From assembly GCA_024734555.1 (NCBI GenBank), contig JANPWX010000008.1, positions 7,121,933 to 7,185,932 of the forward strand: DNA of 64,000 nucleotides, given 5' to 3'. How positions within the stretch are numbered: the stretch's first letter is position 1; each line of letters begins with the position of its first letter. Below the pieces are notes generated by a model. It searched no databases, was not told the DNA's origin, and saw only the letters and a program-made list of their open reading frames with translations. Both the position numbers and the translations under genes were made by a program. The DNA comes from Trochalopteron elliotii. Its lineage: Eukaryota; Chordata; Aves; Passeriformes; Leiothrichidae. Of the stretch, positions 11,460 to 23,400 are shown in pieces.

Positions 11460-12115
11460 CATGTTAGGAATGGCAATTAAAACCTAATTCTAATTAGCAG
11501 CACTGGATGCTAATCCAAATAAACAACAAGCAAATTAGTTGTGCAGATTTTTAGCTGCAGAAGTAGATACTTAGTAGATAATGTGCAAGTTAATCACTGT
11601 TGCAACAGCAAATAGACTAGACTGTAAATACATCAAAAACACACTTAAGATTTCTTCTGCCAAATGAATTATTGTCAGACCAGACATTAAGGCTGATGCT
11701 GAAATCAGGGCAGCCACTTTAGGCCTTAGTGTCTGGTCTGATTTCTGGTTAATTAGGGCTGAGAAGTTGAAAAGTTTGCAGCTCTGTTATTCTTTACCTG
11801 CTCTGAGGAGTTAAATTAGGACAAACTTCAGGCCGTCAGTTTTCTATCTCTAATAATCAGCCAATAAAAATTACAGAGAGGCTGAAAGTCTCCAGCTGCC
11901 AGCTTCAGACATGTTACTGTGGGGAAGGTCATCTGGAGAGCCAAAAGAAGTGAGGATCCAGAAACTCTAAGCATTAAAGGTAAATTTTATCTTTTATCTG
12001 ACCATCCTTATTGCAAACTGTGTCCCAAATAAGGCAATTACAGGGCTCTTCATTTGGTCCTCTTAATTGACTAACATAGTCCTAATAAATGCTTTCATTA
12101 ATTTGAGCAGCACGA
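11460..12115. promoter_or_regulatory. Candidate cis-regulatory block dense in TAAT motifs
   Basis: Homeodomain-type cores (TAAT/ATTA) recur: at least five within 11470-11540 (for example CTAATTCTAATTAG and GCTAATCC), then at 11748, 11813, 11851, 12035, 12063 and 12098. The block also contains a GTTAATCACT word, an AAGGTCA half-site near 11925, E-box words (CAGCTG) near 11895, and the inverted repeat at 11674-11742. This mix is typical of vertebrate developmental enhancers and conserved noncoding elements. Motif density is seen; enhancer function and conservation are inference. Confidence 0.3.
11674..11742. repeat. Near-perfect 20-bp inverted repeat with paired CAGAC boxes
   Basis: The left arm (11674-11693) contains CAGACCAGAC and the right arm (11723-11742) contains GTCTGGTCTG. 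The arms pair over 20 positions with two G-U-type mismatches, around a 29-nt loop. Each arm carries two CAGAC Smad-binding-type boxes in tandem, four in all. As RNA it could fold into a 69-nt stem-loop, but the stem does not extend outward and is shorter than a typical pre-miRNA. Confidence 0.85.
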
Positions 12116-13033
12116 GCTCCTGATCCTGTATCTACCCCACCAGGCACTTCAGAAATGTGAGTAGTGCTATTATTATTCGTGTGTGTACATCCTGCAATGT
12201 GCCTAGGTCCAAGACTCTGAAAGTTCAGCATCTAAGTATCTTTTGAGATTATGGCCTACATTAAACAGAATTGAATTTGCAATACATTTTAGCATAATGT
12301 TACCAGAAACTACACTAATAATTGTAATAATCCCTAACCTAGCTGTTATAAGGGAGGGGAACCATGTTAGAATTCTAAGAAACAGAAACACATGGAAATA
12401 TTTGGAGTATGTCACCCAACACTATATATTGTGCATTTTAATTGCAAGGAAGCTGGGACTGCAGTGCAAAACAGCAACACTTGTGAATTTGGATTGCCAT
12501 TACTGTCACATTTTGTTGAGTACTACATTTATACACATTTTAATGGTACTCGAAATAGAATGCCAGACCTTTGCAGCTTTGCTTGCTCTATAAAAAGAAT
12601 CTGAAGTCAAAGTCTAGAACCAAAGGAAAGAGAGAAAAGAGATGAAGAAAGAATGGAAAAAAGAGGAAAAACCTATGTGATGCCTTTCCTGGAAACAATT
12701 CAGTGGAAATAGTAGCAATAAACCTATTCTAGAAATAAAGGCATGTAATCCACTGCTCCATAAGGAATCTTTTAACGGACTGTAAAACATGTGAAGTACC
12801 ACCTTTCATTAAGCATAAAACAAAGCTTTTCTCTTCATCTTCAAAACCAGAAATCTGAAAACTGAACTAAATACAATTCCAGGGAGTTTCATTGATCCAC
12901 TTCTGTACACATTTATAAATAGCCCTTTAAAACTGTGCTTGATTACTATTTTCATGCAAGTCTTACAATGGAGACCTGGGCTTTTACAAAAATATGTATT
13001 TCAGGACTTTCTGACAGCAACTTACTATATTAT
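12116..13033. other. Unassigned unique sequence with a purine tract
   Basis: No gene recognised. A purine-rich run occupies about 12620-12671. Open frames of 70-116 codons at 12203-12604 overlap on both strands and look like chance. Confidence 0.5.
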
Positions 13034-13059
13034 GAAGGAAAAGGAAAAGGAAAAGGAGA
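13034..13059 (+). repeat. (GGAAAA)-type purine microsatellite
   Basis: Four or so GGAAAA-like units in an all-purine run of 26 bp. Confidence 0.8.
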
Positions 13060-16000
13060 CAATCCTAAAGATGTTTGGATGCCTTCTTCCTTGTAATTCC
13101 ACACAGCAGTGAAATAAGAAAGGGAAAAAACTGTCCTCTTTTTTGTGTATGTCAAATTGCAGAGCCCTTGTTAATATTCATGGCCTCTCCTCTATCCCAC
13201 CTCGAACAGCTCTAATTTCAAGTGAAAGGCTGAGTCTAGAGCTTCAGCAGAGACCTTTATCTTGGCACTAGCTTAAATTCTGCTTCTTCAAAATGGTCAT
13301 AGTAAATTTGCATACACTGAACTTATAACATTAAAAAGATGTGCTTTCTCTTCCAAAACACTACAATCCCTATTTCAGAGCTTATTACAACTTAATTCAA
13401 CTCAGCCACGACCGGGCCAAAGCTGTAGAATGAGGTCTGCACACACTAGGGTGATGCATGCTGAATTGCAGACATGGTACACTTGAACTGGAATTTGAAC
13501 TGCATTTCAACTTGTTGGCAGTGTCAGTTTTTTAAATCACTCCTGTAAATGCAGCTGTTCAACACGTGAGGCCTAGAAATGACACACCATTATTGGATAA
13601 TTCTTATTAAGTCAAACTTTCATGTCACTGCTGTACCTCTGCAAGTCATGCTGAGTTAGCCTATGAGTTTAATCAGGGTGCAGGCAAGTTGCATCCTTCG
13701 GAAGTACATGGTTACCTTTGTTTTCAGAACTTCTGAAAGGAGTTCCAAGATACGGACTGCAGTGTCTTGCCTCACATCCCTGCCTCAAAGATTAACATTT
13801 TGCCAGTAATAATCATCTGAGCTCTTCCTTAATTTAATTTGAAGGCAGTGACATACATAAAATTAAAATGTGAAATTAAATAGTTCAAAGGAAAAGACTT
13901 TATCTCTCACTCATACAGTTAATGAAAGATGTGTATTATGAAAGGTGTCTGTAAAAATGTCTAACGTAAAAATGTAAATTAAAGTTTTGGTCTCAGACAT
14001 TGGAACAACTTCAGAACAGTGCTGACTCTGTAAAAATATTCAGTGATGCTAAGATCTTTCTAGGTTAACACAAGGAGAGTAAAATTGTTTCAAATTCATT
14101 GGCATAAGAATTGGACTTGAATTTGTTTAAGCAAAAAAGGATTCCTTGCTTTATTGTCTTGCAACTCAGACCTCTTATGGCAATTGTGTCATGTGAAGAG
14201 CTAGAGAGATTTGCACTGTAGTTGTGCTGCTTGTGAAGACAGAGTTTATAAGGACATACAGACATGGGGAAATTTGTGAGTAGGCCCTATATCCATGCAG
14301 AACAACATGAAGATTAGGGGGCTGAGCTCTGCTTCAGGATCTGTCACATACATACTTCTTCATGGGCCTAGAATGCGGGAAACTGGGGAAAAGCTCAGTA
14401 GCAATTGCAAAAATATTGTGTAAGATCTTCCTTTTTCCTATGGCATGGACATAACAGTGTCTCCAATGATCTAGAAATTAAGTAATGATTGTAATGATTG
14501 ACTTACTCAATTGGGAAATATACTGAATTTGCCTGGGGAAGAGGCAGGACAAAACACTATTCTAGTACAATTATTTTGTATGGAATGCAACAGGTCATGT
14601 AATCACAACGTGTATTAGGCATTGCATAATTACATTTTTTCTTTTGTATCATCAAGGCAGTGCAATAGCTGAAGTACAAGACTGCCATGAGCTGAATAAA
14701 AATACAACCAAGTTCCAAAATATTTACAATTTTAGCTGAAGGTATCCTGCCCAGGATACATATCCTGCTGCCAGATCTGGATATGACTTCTGCAGAGAAA
14801 TTAACCATCCCTTCCCTTTGGTAGAAAGGATTTACAGTATGAGGGTGCAGCAACAAGCTGCCTGCTAATTTGCTTCCCTAGAGGCTCTGCTGGCTTGCTC
14901 AGCACTTAAAGTAAGTTAGGTAAGTGCTTATATATCACAGGGATAGGCATTATAAATATCCTGCTCGGCTGTGTGCATATGGAGCTGCATTAAGTCCAGG
15001 GCAATGTGAATCTGGAGGCAAAACATTCGGTGTAGTTTCACTTGTTAACCACACATGTAATGACCGTCCCAACTCACCAGCTAAAATGCCAGATGTCCAA
15101 AGCTGCTGAGCTGACTCCTCTCTGCTAGCAGCTACCTGGGAAGCACCTATGTTTTCAGCAGATCTGCACTGCAGAAGCAGCTGAGTGCCTGCTCTCTGCA
15201 CTCTCAAGTGGCATCAGCAAAGACCTCAAGCTGGTGGCCTTGGGGACAGCCAGGACTTCCTTGCTGCTTGTATTCCCAGCTGTATCAGTGGGAACTCAAA
15301 GTACTTTGAGTCTCCCGGTTCTGTGCCCAGCCCAGCTGCCAACAGAAGGCTGATGCCACGCAACATTTTGGAACCAGCCTCTGACTTTTGCTTCTAAAGT
15401 GAAGTTGAGCCATAGGTGCAAGAATTTCCATCTCTGAGTAATCGCATTGTCTGCATCAACATGATTAAGCAAGCAATACATTCAGAGCTTTGCATATGAG
15501 ATAAATTAAAGCTTTTTGTTCAATGGCACTGAATGCATTTGAGTTAAAAAGGGTGTATAGTGTCCCTTCGGTAACCCTGCCTTGTCATCATGATACACCA
15601 CCCTGTACTCCTAGGGCTCAGAAAGATTAAGAGAAGCATTTACATCTTGCATTAATGAAGCAACAGATTATGGGGTTGTGCACTCTGTTTCTGTTTGCTT
15701 ATTTTTATTTATTTATTTTTATTTTTTTCTTTTATTTTACAACCTAAGTGAATCAAAGCTCCAGTGGGCTGAAGAGGATGATCTCAGCTGATGTCTGGAA
15801 GTAATTTTATAATTGCCCAATAAGTCAGAAATGACAAAACCTACTTCTTTTTCCCCCATGGCACTGAGACCACCAGTCGTTGTATTTCCTGCCATGCTCT
15901 ATGCTGTTTGTACTCAAGTGGTTTCTTTTCAAGGGGAAACTGTTTACATCCATGACTAAAACAAGACATATTGTACAGAGGAGGATATTTGGTTACAGAA

Positions 16001-17457
16001 GAAAAAGACTGGAAGAAGGGGAGAGAAAATAAAAACAATAAGTAGTGACTTAAGCTTTCAAACATTCGCTTTTTTTTTTGCTTCAATACTGCTTTGAGGT
16101 TTGTTTTAGAACAATTTCTCAGCAGAAGTCTTGGGGTTTCTCACAGATGAGAGTTCTTATTTCCCAAAATTGTTTTTATTATCTGACTGCAGACAAGAAC
16201 ACAGTTATTTTGTCAAGCAAAAGGCACCTGTAACCCTACCATCATTAGAGAGGTTCATAGTGACTCTCAGCAATCTTTGTATGGGGAAACTTTGCTTAAA
16301 TTGACATTTTAACAGCAAAGCCTGGTGGCAAGAGGGGGAAACCTGATCTCTCGTATTTAATCCCAAACCTTCTGTGAACCCAGCAGATAACACTGGATTT
16401 CAGGATTACCTCCAGGTCTCTCTCCTGAGGGTGAACACATAATTATGATAAATGACACTTCCTCGTTGTACTGCTATAGCTAAACCTAAACACAATGAGT
16501 CAGATCTCAAAATAAACAATTACTGAATTCCTTCAGAGCCATTAAAGTATCTCTCTCCTTGCCTAACACGTGCTGTCTGCTGTCTTCTGCTTGTGTGGCA
16601 GATGATCTGCAGTCACCATTGCCATTTGCAATGCCATGGTCACCCCCAAACTTTTACTTAGGAGTGCATACAGCACAAAGACAAGCTGCCATGCAAACTG
16701 AGAGGAGGCTGGATGCAATGGTTCAAGCAGCCAGCCCTGTGCTCGGTACAGTGCTTTACTCCCTGCCCTCAGATACAGAAAGAGGTTACGTATTACATCC
16801 CCAAATCAGGTCAGCCTTCTGTGGCTGCACATCACCAACATCATTTCTGTGGATTCTTTGCTTTTTGGATTGCAGAGGCTGTTTGTAGACCCTATAATAC
16901 AACAAAGGCTGGGTCTCAGGTGGCATCTGTAGGTGACATTGCAACAAACTTAGCAGGGAAGTCATATTTTGTGTTGTCCTTTGTCTTTACAAGGGCATTA
17001 GGCACTCTTAGGTTGGCCAGTTAGGATTATTACTTTTTGACTGGCAGGGTCCAAATTACGTCTCATCTGATTAACTCCTTTTATAGTTTATTTGCAGGTG
17101 TCAGTGAATGCAGCGGGGCTGCCTGTAAGCAGTTCTTCACTGTGACAAACTTAGAGAGATCAAATGGCTTGCCAAACATTTTTTTTCCAGGATGCCTGCT
17201 GCATACAATCTGTCTTTTTGGCATCTACAAGCCTTACGATCTGCATGCCCTCCCGTCATCTGCTATTTGGCTATTGTCTTGTTTAAAAAAGGGGTTTTGG
17301 AACTTAAATGTCAACAGGTGTGATAGAGTGTACGAAGGCATGCTGTACAGAAACATGACTAATTATAATCTGTCTTTTTGCTTAAATTTTTATCCTGTTA
17401 ACAATTGAAGTTAAAAATAATGTGCATACAGTGCACTGTGACTTTAGAAAAAGTTCT
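13060..17457. other. Unassigned unique sequence
   Basis: No exon, RNA or transposon recognised. A (TTTA)-rich run lies at 15700-15738. At 14882-14910 a 29-nt interval is bracketed by CTTCCCTAG and GTAAGT, but its length makes chance likely. Open frames at 16559-17408 are moderately long (up to 123 codons) with no recognised similarity. Confidence 0.5.
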
Positions 17458-17482
17458 CTAATTAATAGAGCTTCTAATTAAT
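17458..17482. promoter_or_regulatory. Paired CTAATTAAT homeodomain-type sites
   Basis: The 9-mer CTAATTAAT occurs at 17458-17466 and again at 17474-17482, a 16-bp start-to-start spacing. Such pairs suit cooperative homeodomain binding, but the sequence alone cannot show use. Confidence 0.2.
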
Positions 17483-20400
17483 GAAGTCCTACAATCTGTG
17501 TTGGTTATAAGTCATCCCAACTCGTACACATCTTGCTGTTTACTGCAAGTCTGGTATCAAGCAGATCTGTCAGGCATTTCGTACGCGGTGTTTCTGGAGT
17601 AGGGGCAAGGGTCTGACCAGTATCTAACCCACATAAGCAGCTTCTGAACAGATGGGACTGGAGACCTGGCAGCTGAAACACCCAGTCTGTTCATCGAATG
17701 TGGGCACAGAGCATAGCCTGTCCAGACAGATTTTTGCACCTTGAGTTAGAATGCCTGTGGCAAAGGTGTTGTACAAGGAGATCTGTGAGCATTTTAGAGT
17801 TCTGAATCCCAAATATCATGGATGTTGAAATGCCAAATGGTAGAGAGTATTAGTGCCTCATTAAAGTGCTCCTCAGCACATACTTCTGCAGAGCAGTGTT
17901 CCACAAAGAGAGAAACAATTTTTTGGCTCTTCTGTTGCATTAGAGGTAAAGAGCTAGCAGAGGAGGTGAGAGCACATACCTCACTACAGCATATGGCAAC
18001 AAAGAATACACACTATCTTTCCCTCTTGTTTTTCCTTAGAGACACAAAGGAAAAGAAAATTCATGAGTTGTGCTTCATCACATACAGTTGCTTAGATTGA
18101 GGGGAAAGAAAGCCACATGGACTCCCATTCGTACATCTCAAAAAAATTTACCAAAGGATGAAGAAGTGAACTGCCCTTCATATAAAGGACATGATCCAGA
18201 ATACCTACCTCGTATCCCAGAGTGCTGATTTGTGCTTATCTTTAAGCATCTGTAACTTCTTGCCCTGTGCAGCTTTATTAGGATAAATAAGGGAAATATA
18301 TCTGAGGGCAGAAGATGGAGAGAAGCAAGGCAAAGAAATACCTACATTTTTATGATTATTTGCAGGAGATGGATTCTTCTCAGTGCCCTATCATCAGTCT
18401 TATAGTCACTAGCTACTTTGCTACAATCAGGGTCAGAGAAATCATATTTGTCTATACTTGTTTGTGCAAGCATCGGTGAGGTAAAGCAAAGTATAAATGT
18501 CAGGAATACCAGTGTTGTAATTCCACTCTCGTTGCTTCACATTCAGGTTTTCCTGAGTTCCAGATACTGACTGTTTCTTTCTAACTGTGTCACTGCCTCC
18601 CATACTCAACTTATTCCAGGCAGTGCCATTAGGTTAATGCAGAGGCTGAGCACAGAATCTTTCTGCATTATGCCAAAAAAAATCACCGAAATTGGTCTGT
18701 ATAAAAAATACTTTGTGATGAATTTGCAAAGCCTCCTGTAAATGCCTAAGGACTTTGCACTCTATAAATATTTAAAACAAATATCTCCCAATACATAAAC
18801 ACACTCATTTCCTGCTGATAAACCTAGACACATCAGCAGGGGTGGAGGGAAGGCAGTTATCTGCATTCAGATGTTGTTTAGCATATCTCCAAATGCAATT
18901 AAACTTTTTTGTGTTAATTCTTCCTTTTCACTTATCTGTTCCATCATCATATAGCATTTCAAAAATCCAGGAGATGTAATCCAGGTCCTAATCTGAGCTA
19001 ATGGGATCTGTGTCTAATTATAATCTCATCAGTGTGAAAATGTTTTGTTCACAGCAAAAGAAAAAAAAAACCTACAAAACACAACCCTTAAAAATTCCAT
19101 CCTACAGTATTGCTACTTTTATTTCTTGTGCGTGATCTGTGCAATTAGACAGCAATTTACCTCAATTAAACAACATCACATACATGCAAGAGAAGTCTTG
19201 TTTACACTAAACAGTTTGGGAAGATGAAAGGTGTTTTCTAACATGGGAGTCATCACATCCACTACCAAAAAGTAACAACTCGGGGGCAATAAAGAAGCTC
19301 CTGACAGATCAGTCTAGTATTACACAGCAGCAGAGAATGAATAATAATAATAATAAAATGGTATCAAGTACTATCTATCAAAGAAAAGCTGCACAGGCAG
19401 AATGTTCCTGTGTAATAAACAGAGCATCTGGGTCATAAAGGTCTCCTCTCATTCTGTTTGCCTGCTCTGATTCAGATATAAGTTGGATTCAGGGAGCGTT
19501 CGGCAAGGGCTGCCATCGTGTCTGAGGCACTTGGGCTTCTCTCAATGCTCTGCTGAGTAACTGAATGCTGGCTCTGCTCTTCCGACCTAGTGCCATCTCT
19601 GAAAGGACAGAAGGACAACAAATATAGAGACCTAGCTCCAGCATTCTGAAATCTGGCACAATCCCAGAGCTCCAGGAGCTGCTTCACTGCTCTCTCCCAA
19701 AATCTGCCAGATGGTGGGTGAAAGCCCAGAGAGCGTGCGGACTGTTGTCTTTGCAATTTTATCATTTAGATCCACTGCAGAACTCAAGTAGGTATGTTGT
19801 TTGCTTACCAGTGCTTGTTTGCATTGCTGCATTTCTACCATTCCTGCTTGAACAGCCTTCCTCTCCCCACTTCCAGAACAATGCCTTACAGGGAAACACT
19901 TACTGATACGGGAGAGCTCCTGCTACCTTTGCGTGGGAATGAGCACTGATTGCATGTGGAGATAGAGTCAGGTTAGATTTCCTCTTTCTAAGTTCAAGTA
20001 AACTTCTCTAACTTATTTAGTAATGTGGAATTAACTTTACATTTAAAATAGGCCCTGTCCCCACAAACTCAGAATAGCAGGGAAACACTCCTTGAGTTTT
20101 AAAGGCTTTAACCCTTGCAAATCAGGAGAAGCTGCTTCTTTTCCCCCATAGCAGCCAAGAATGGCACAATTGGAGGTAGGTCAGGAAAACTGAATGCTTA
20201 CAAAGATAGGTGTACAGATCTATGACATTTTCTGTCTGCCCTTACTGGTGCAAGAAGGTTTTATTTTCTATTTCTGTCCTTTGCCTTACTTCCTTTGCTC
20301 CAGAGCATGATCTTGCTGTTCAAGCACTGCTACAGATTACCTTATTTTGGTACCATATTGATCTGTACCTGCAGCTGACAGCATGCAAGAGTTCCCTGGA

Positions 20401-23400
20401 TTTTTTAAATGAAAGTTAAAAGATTTTTAATGGTGTTTTTTGCCATGAGACACAGATGAAGCCTGTGCTCAAACCACTGAGCCTTGTTTAAGCATACAGT
20501 GACAGGGTCATGCTATTTTTCTGACTCTTTAGGCCAATTTATTCCATTTAAATTAACACTACATCAACAAGTCCTTGGCTTCTCTGCGGTCACCAAGGCT
20601 GCCAGTAATGATGATGACATTTGCAAATGAAACCTTGCCTGCTGTGAGCTGCTGGATTGGAAGCTGCTAGACATTTGAATCCAATGTTAGGCAGAACTGT
20701 GGTGATGTTTTGGGAGTGAATTTGTAACAAGTTTCCTATTTGTCTTCATTTCAGGGGTACTGCATTACTTCAACAGCCTGAATCACACCATGAAGCTTGT
20801 CTTGTTACACTGTGCAGAGTACATATATCTCCTTTCATGGCCTATAGGGTTTGGCATCTTAATTTATTTTAATCTACTCCCACATCTAGATTTTTAGTCG
20901 TTCTTCTTTCTTTACCTTTTATCCTCATTTGATTCTCACTTCTCTTGTCTGCTCCCACAGATGTAGAAATGAAGAGAACTTATCTGGTTTCCCTTTCCCC
21001 AGGATGAAGCTGAGGAACACATCTTCCCACCTCTTTCAGTCACTGAACTGAGATATATGGCTCTTTCATAAGCAGGTGATGCACTATGATGACATATGCT
21101 CAGCTACAAGAAACTGTGAAGTATGCATGGTAAAATAATTTACTCAATATTTTATATGAATCAAAGCAGATTCTGTTCAAACAGAGCAATATCCTGCCAA
21201 TTGTATGGAGAAGCAGGCAGACACAAGCCTAGAAAGGCACTTTTCTTTCCAGATCTTTGCACAAGCTTTCTACATTTTTGATTCAGAAGTAACAACAGGA
21301 GTTAACAAGTACATACACAGGGCCCACTCCACTCTGAGCTCAGTGTGGCCATTTATACCTATCCTAAGCAGCTGCAGCAGAGCACCTGAAAGAGGCAGAA
21401 GGCTGCCCCTGCTTCCTGGAAGCGTACAATGCACACTGCAAAGAGGATGGAGCCTGACCACGCTCTGCTGTGGTCACCAAGGTGTCTGATCCATCAAAGC
21501 ACTGGAGGGGCATTGCCTGTACAAGGGACTGAGAGACATGGAAGGAAAAAAACCTGAAGCATTCAGTTGTTATAAAGAAGCACTTCCATGTATTTTTGCT
21601 TCAGTGGTAGAGAATAGCCTGATGAGAGGAAAAAGGAGTACAATATGCAGACATTGGTGATAGTAGCACAGGGAAAAAAATGGAAATTGTGCTGTGGGTA
21701 GACACAAACCAGCAAATTGGAATGGATTTTTTTCTACTCTAAAAAGAGGAGAGCTTCCACACATACCTGCTAATTAATAGGACACCTTTCACTGACAATA
21801 TCAACAGGAAGTGCAAATCCTAACTAGTTTGGTTTCCTTTGTACAAGGTTTTAGTCACTGAGCGAGCTGTAGGTAAGTGTACTGTAGCAAAAGCTATGAT
21901 AAATTCTAAATTTTCATGCCAACACAGCTTCTGCCTCCTCTTCTTCGCTGACAAACTCTCACCATGCAAGAAGTAGGATAATTAATGGAAGAGATTCTGA
22001 GTAGAAGACACAATGTGAAGGCAGAGATTCTGCTGCTGCTGTTCCTGAACTCCTCACAGGAATGCTCCTGCTCTTTTCTGAACATCTTGCAAATTAATAT
22101 TAATTTCCAGTTGTTTGCGTGTGTTTCCCCAGGGTAGGTGGCAGAAATCACAGTCATTTTTAACAGCCTACATAAAGGGAAATTCATGTGCTCCAGTGGG
22201 GTGATGATTACCTGACATTATGCAAACAGGGAAATTTAGGCTTTATCAAAGACTGTGGGAATTCTAAACTAGTCAGCAGTGGGGCTGAGCTCTAGTCAAT
22301 CTAAAAAATTTCCTGATCCTACAGAACATGCCTGGAAACATTACTTGAAGGTCATTGGTGGAAAGGCTGGCTGTAATCAGCTGTAATCAGCTGGATCTCA
22401 GAACCAAACCAGCAAGAAGAGGTGGAAATTCCTTTGTGTGGCCACCTAGACCGTCTCTGGAATTGCAAAAGATGATAACAATATTTAAGAAATGGTGGGT
22501 AAAAAGACAAGAGAGAAATATCCATATCTCAAATAGTTGGGTTTTTCCTTTCTGATTACTGACAAAGTTGGTTGAAAAAGTCCAATATTTCTATTTTAAA
22601 ATAAGCTAAGAGAAAAGGGAAACACATTTCCTTTGCATCTTCTTTTGTCTCTGTGTAGCTTCATAACAGAATTAATTGTCACTCTGTGCTTTATGTGGGA
22701 AGAGGGAAGGTTTTGATTTGGAACATTGCAAGGGACACACAGAAGCAGAAGCAGGCATGGGTCTTTGGTACTTGGACAGAAAGATCAGTCACTTTTGGAT
22801 CAGAGGTGCTGGCAAACCATTGAAACAATCTGTTGAGGCAAAGAATAAAAGGACTGCACAGTGGATATCAGGACTACGTACTGCCTGTAACACGTTGCCT
22901 ACTGTTCAAGGTTACAAGCCTAATGTACACAAAATAAGGTCAATCACAGCAGCATCTGATGCATTCAATGTATTTTTGGATGTGTGTGACTTCTCAATTT
23001 CACACCTGCGCAGCAGGGCTTCATTCCTATGTTGCAATTGCTTCTGACTCAGTAGGCATTACAAATAATCAGTGCTCCTTGATTTCTCCACCTCTCTTCC
23101 TGAGGAATCTGTTACCTACATTTGGTTCCATGCCAGATCAAAAGCAACTAATTTCGTTTTTAACCCTGAAGCTGTTTAATCATTTCTCTCCTCTTCCACC
23201 CTTTTCCCTCACTGTGAGAGGGTAATGACCCATTTTTGAACAAAGCCTCTTCACCGCACAATTTACTACTTTACAACTATTCCAAAAGCTCTACTGGATT
23301 CACAGAAAGAAAATAACCTTTAAAACAGGTCTTAGAATAGCAAGAATAGTCAGTCAACTTTGCAGCCATGCTAATCACTTTTCCTAAATTTCATGCATTT

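Noticed and set aside
14882..14910. 29-nt splice-bracketed microexon
   Set aside because: Such short AG...GT intervals occur frequently by chance, and nothing else supports it.
20610..20700. C/D-box snoRNA-like ATGATGA start
   Set aside because: No D box at a suitable distance and no terminal stem.
22676..23047. 123-codon open frame with Cys-rich start
   Set aside because: TTG start, no zinc-binding spacing pattern that holds up, and no splice sites or composition shift.
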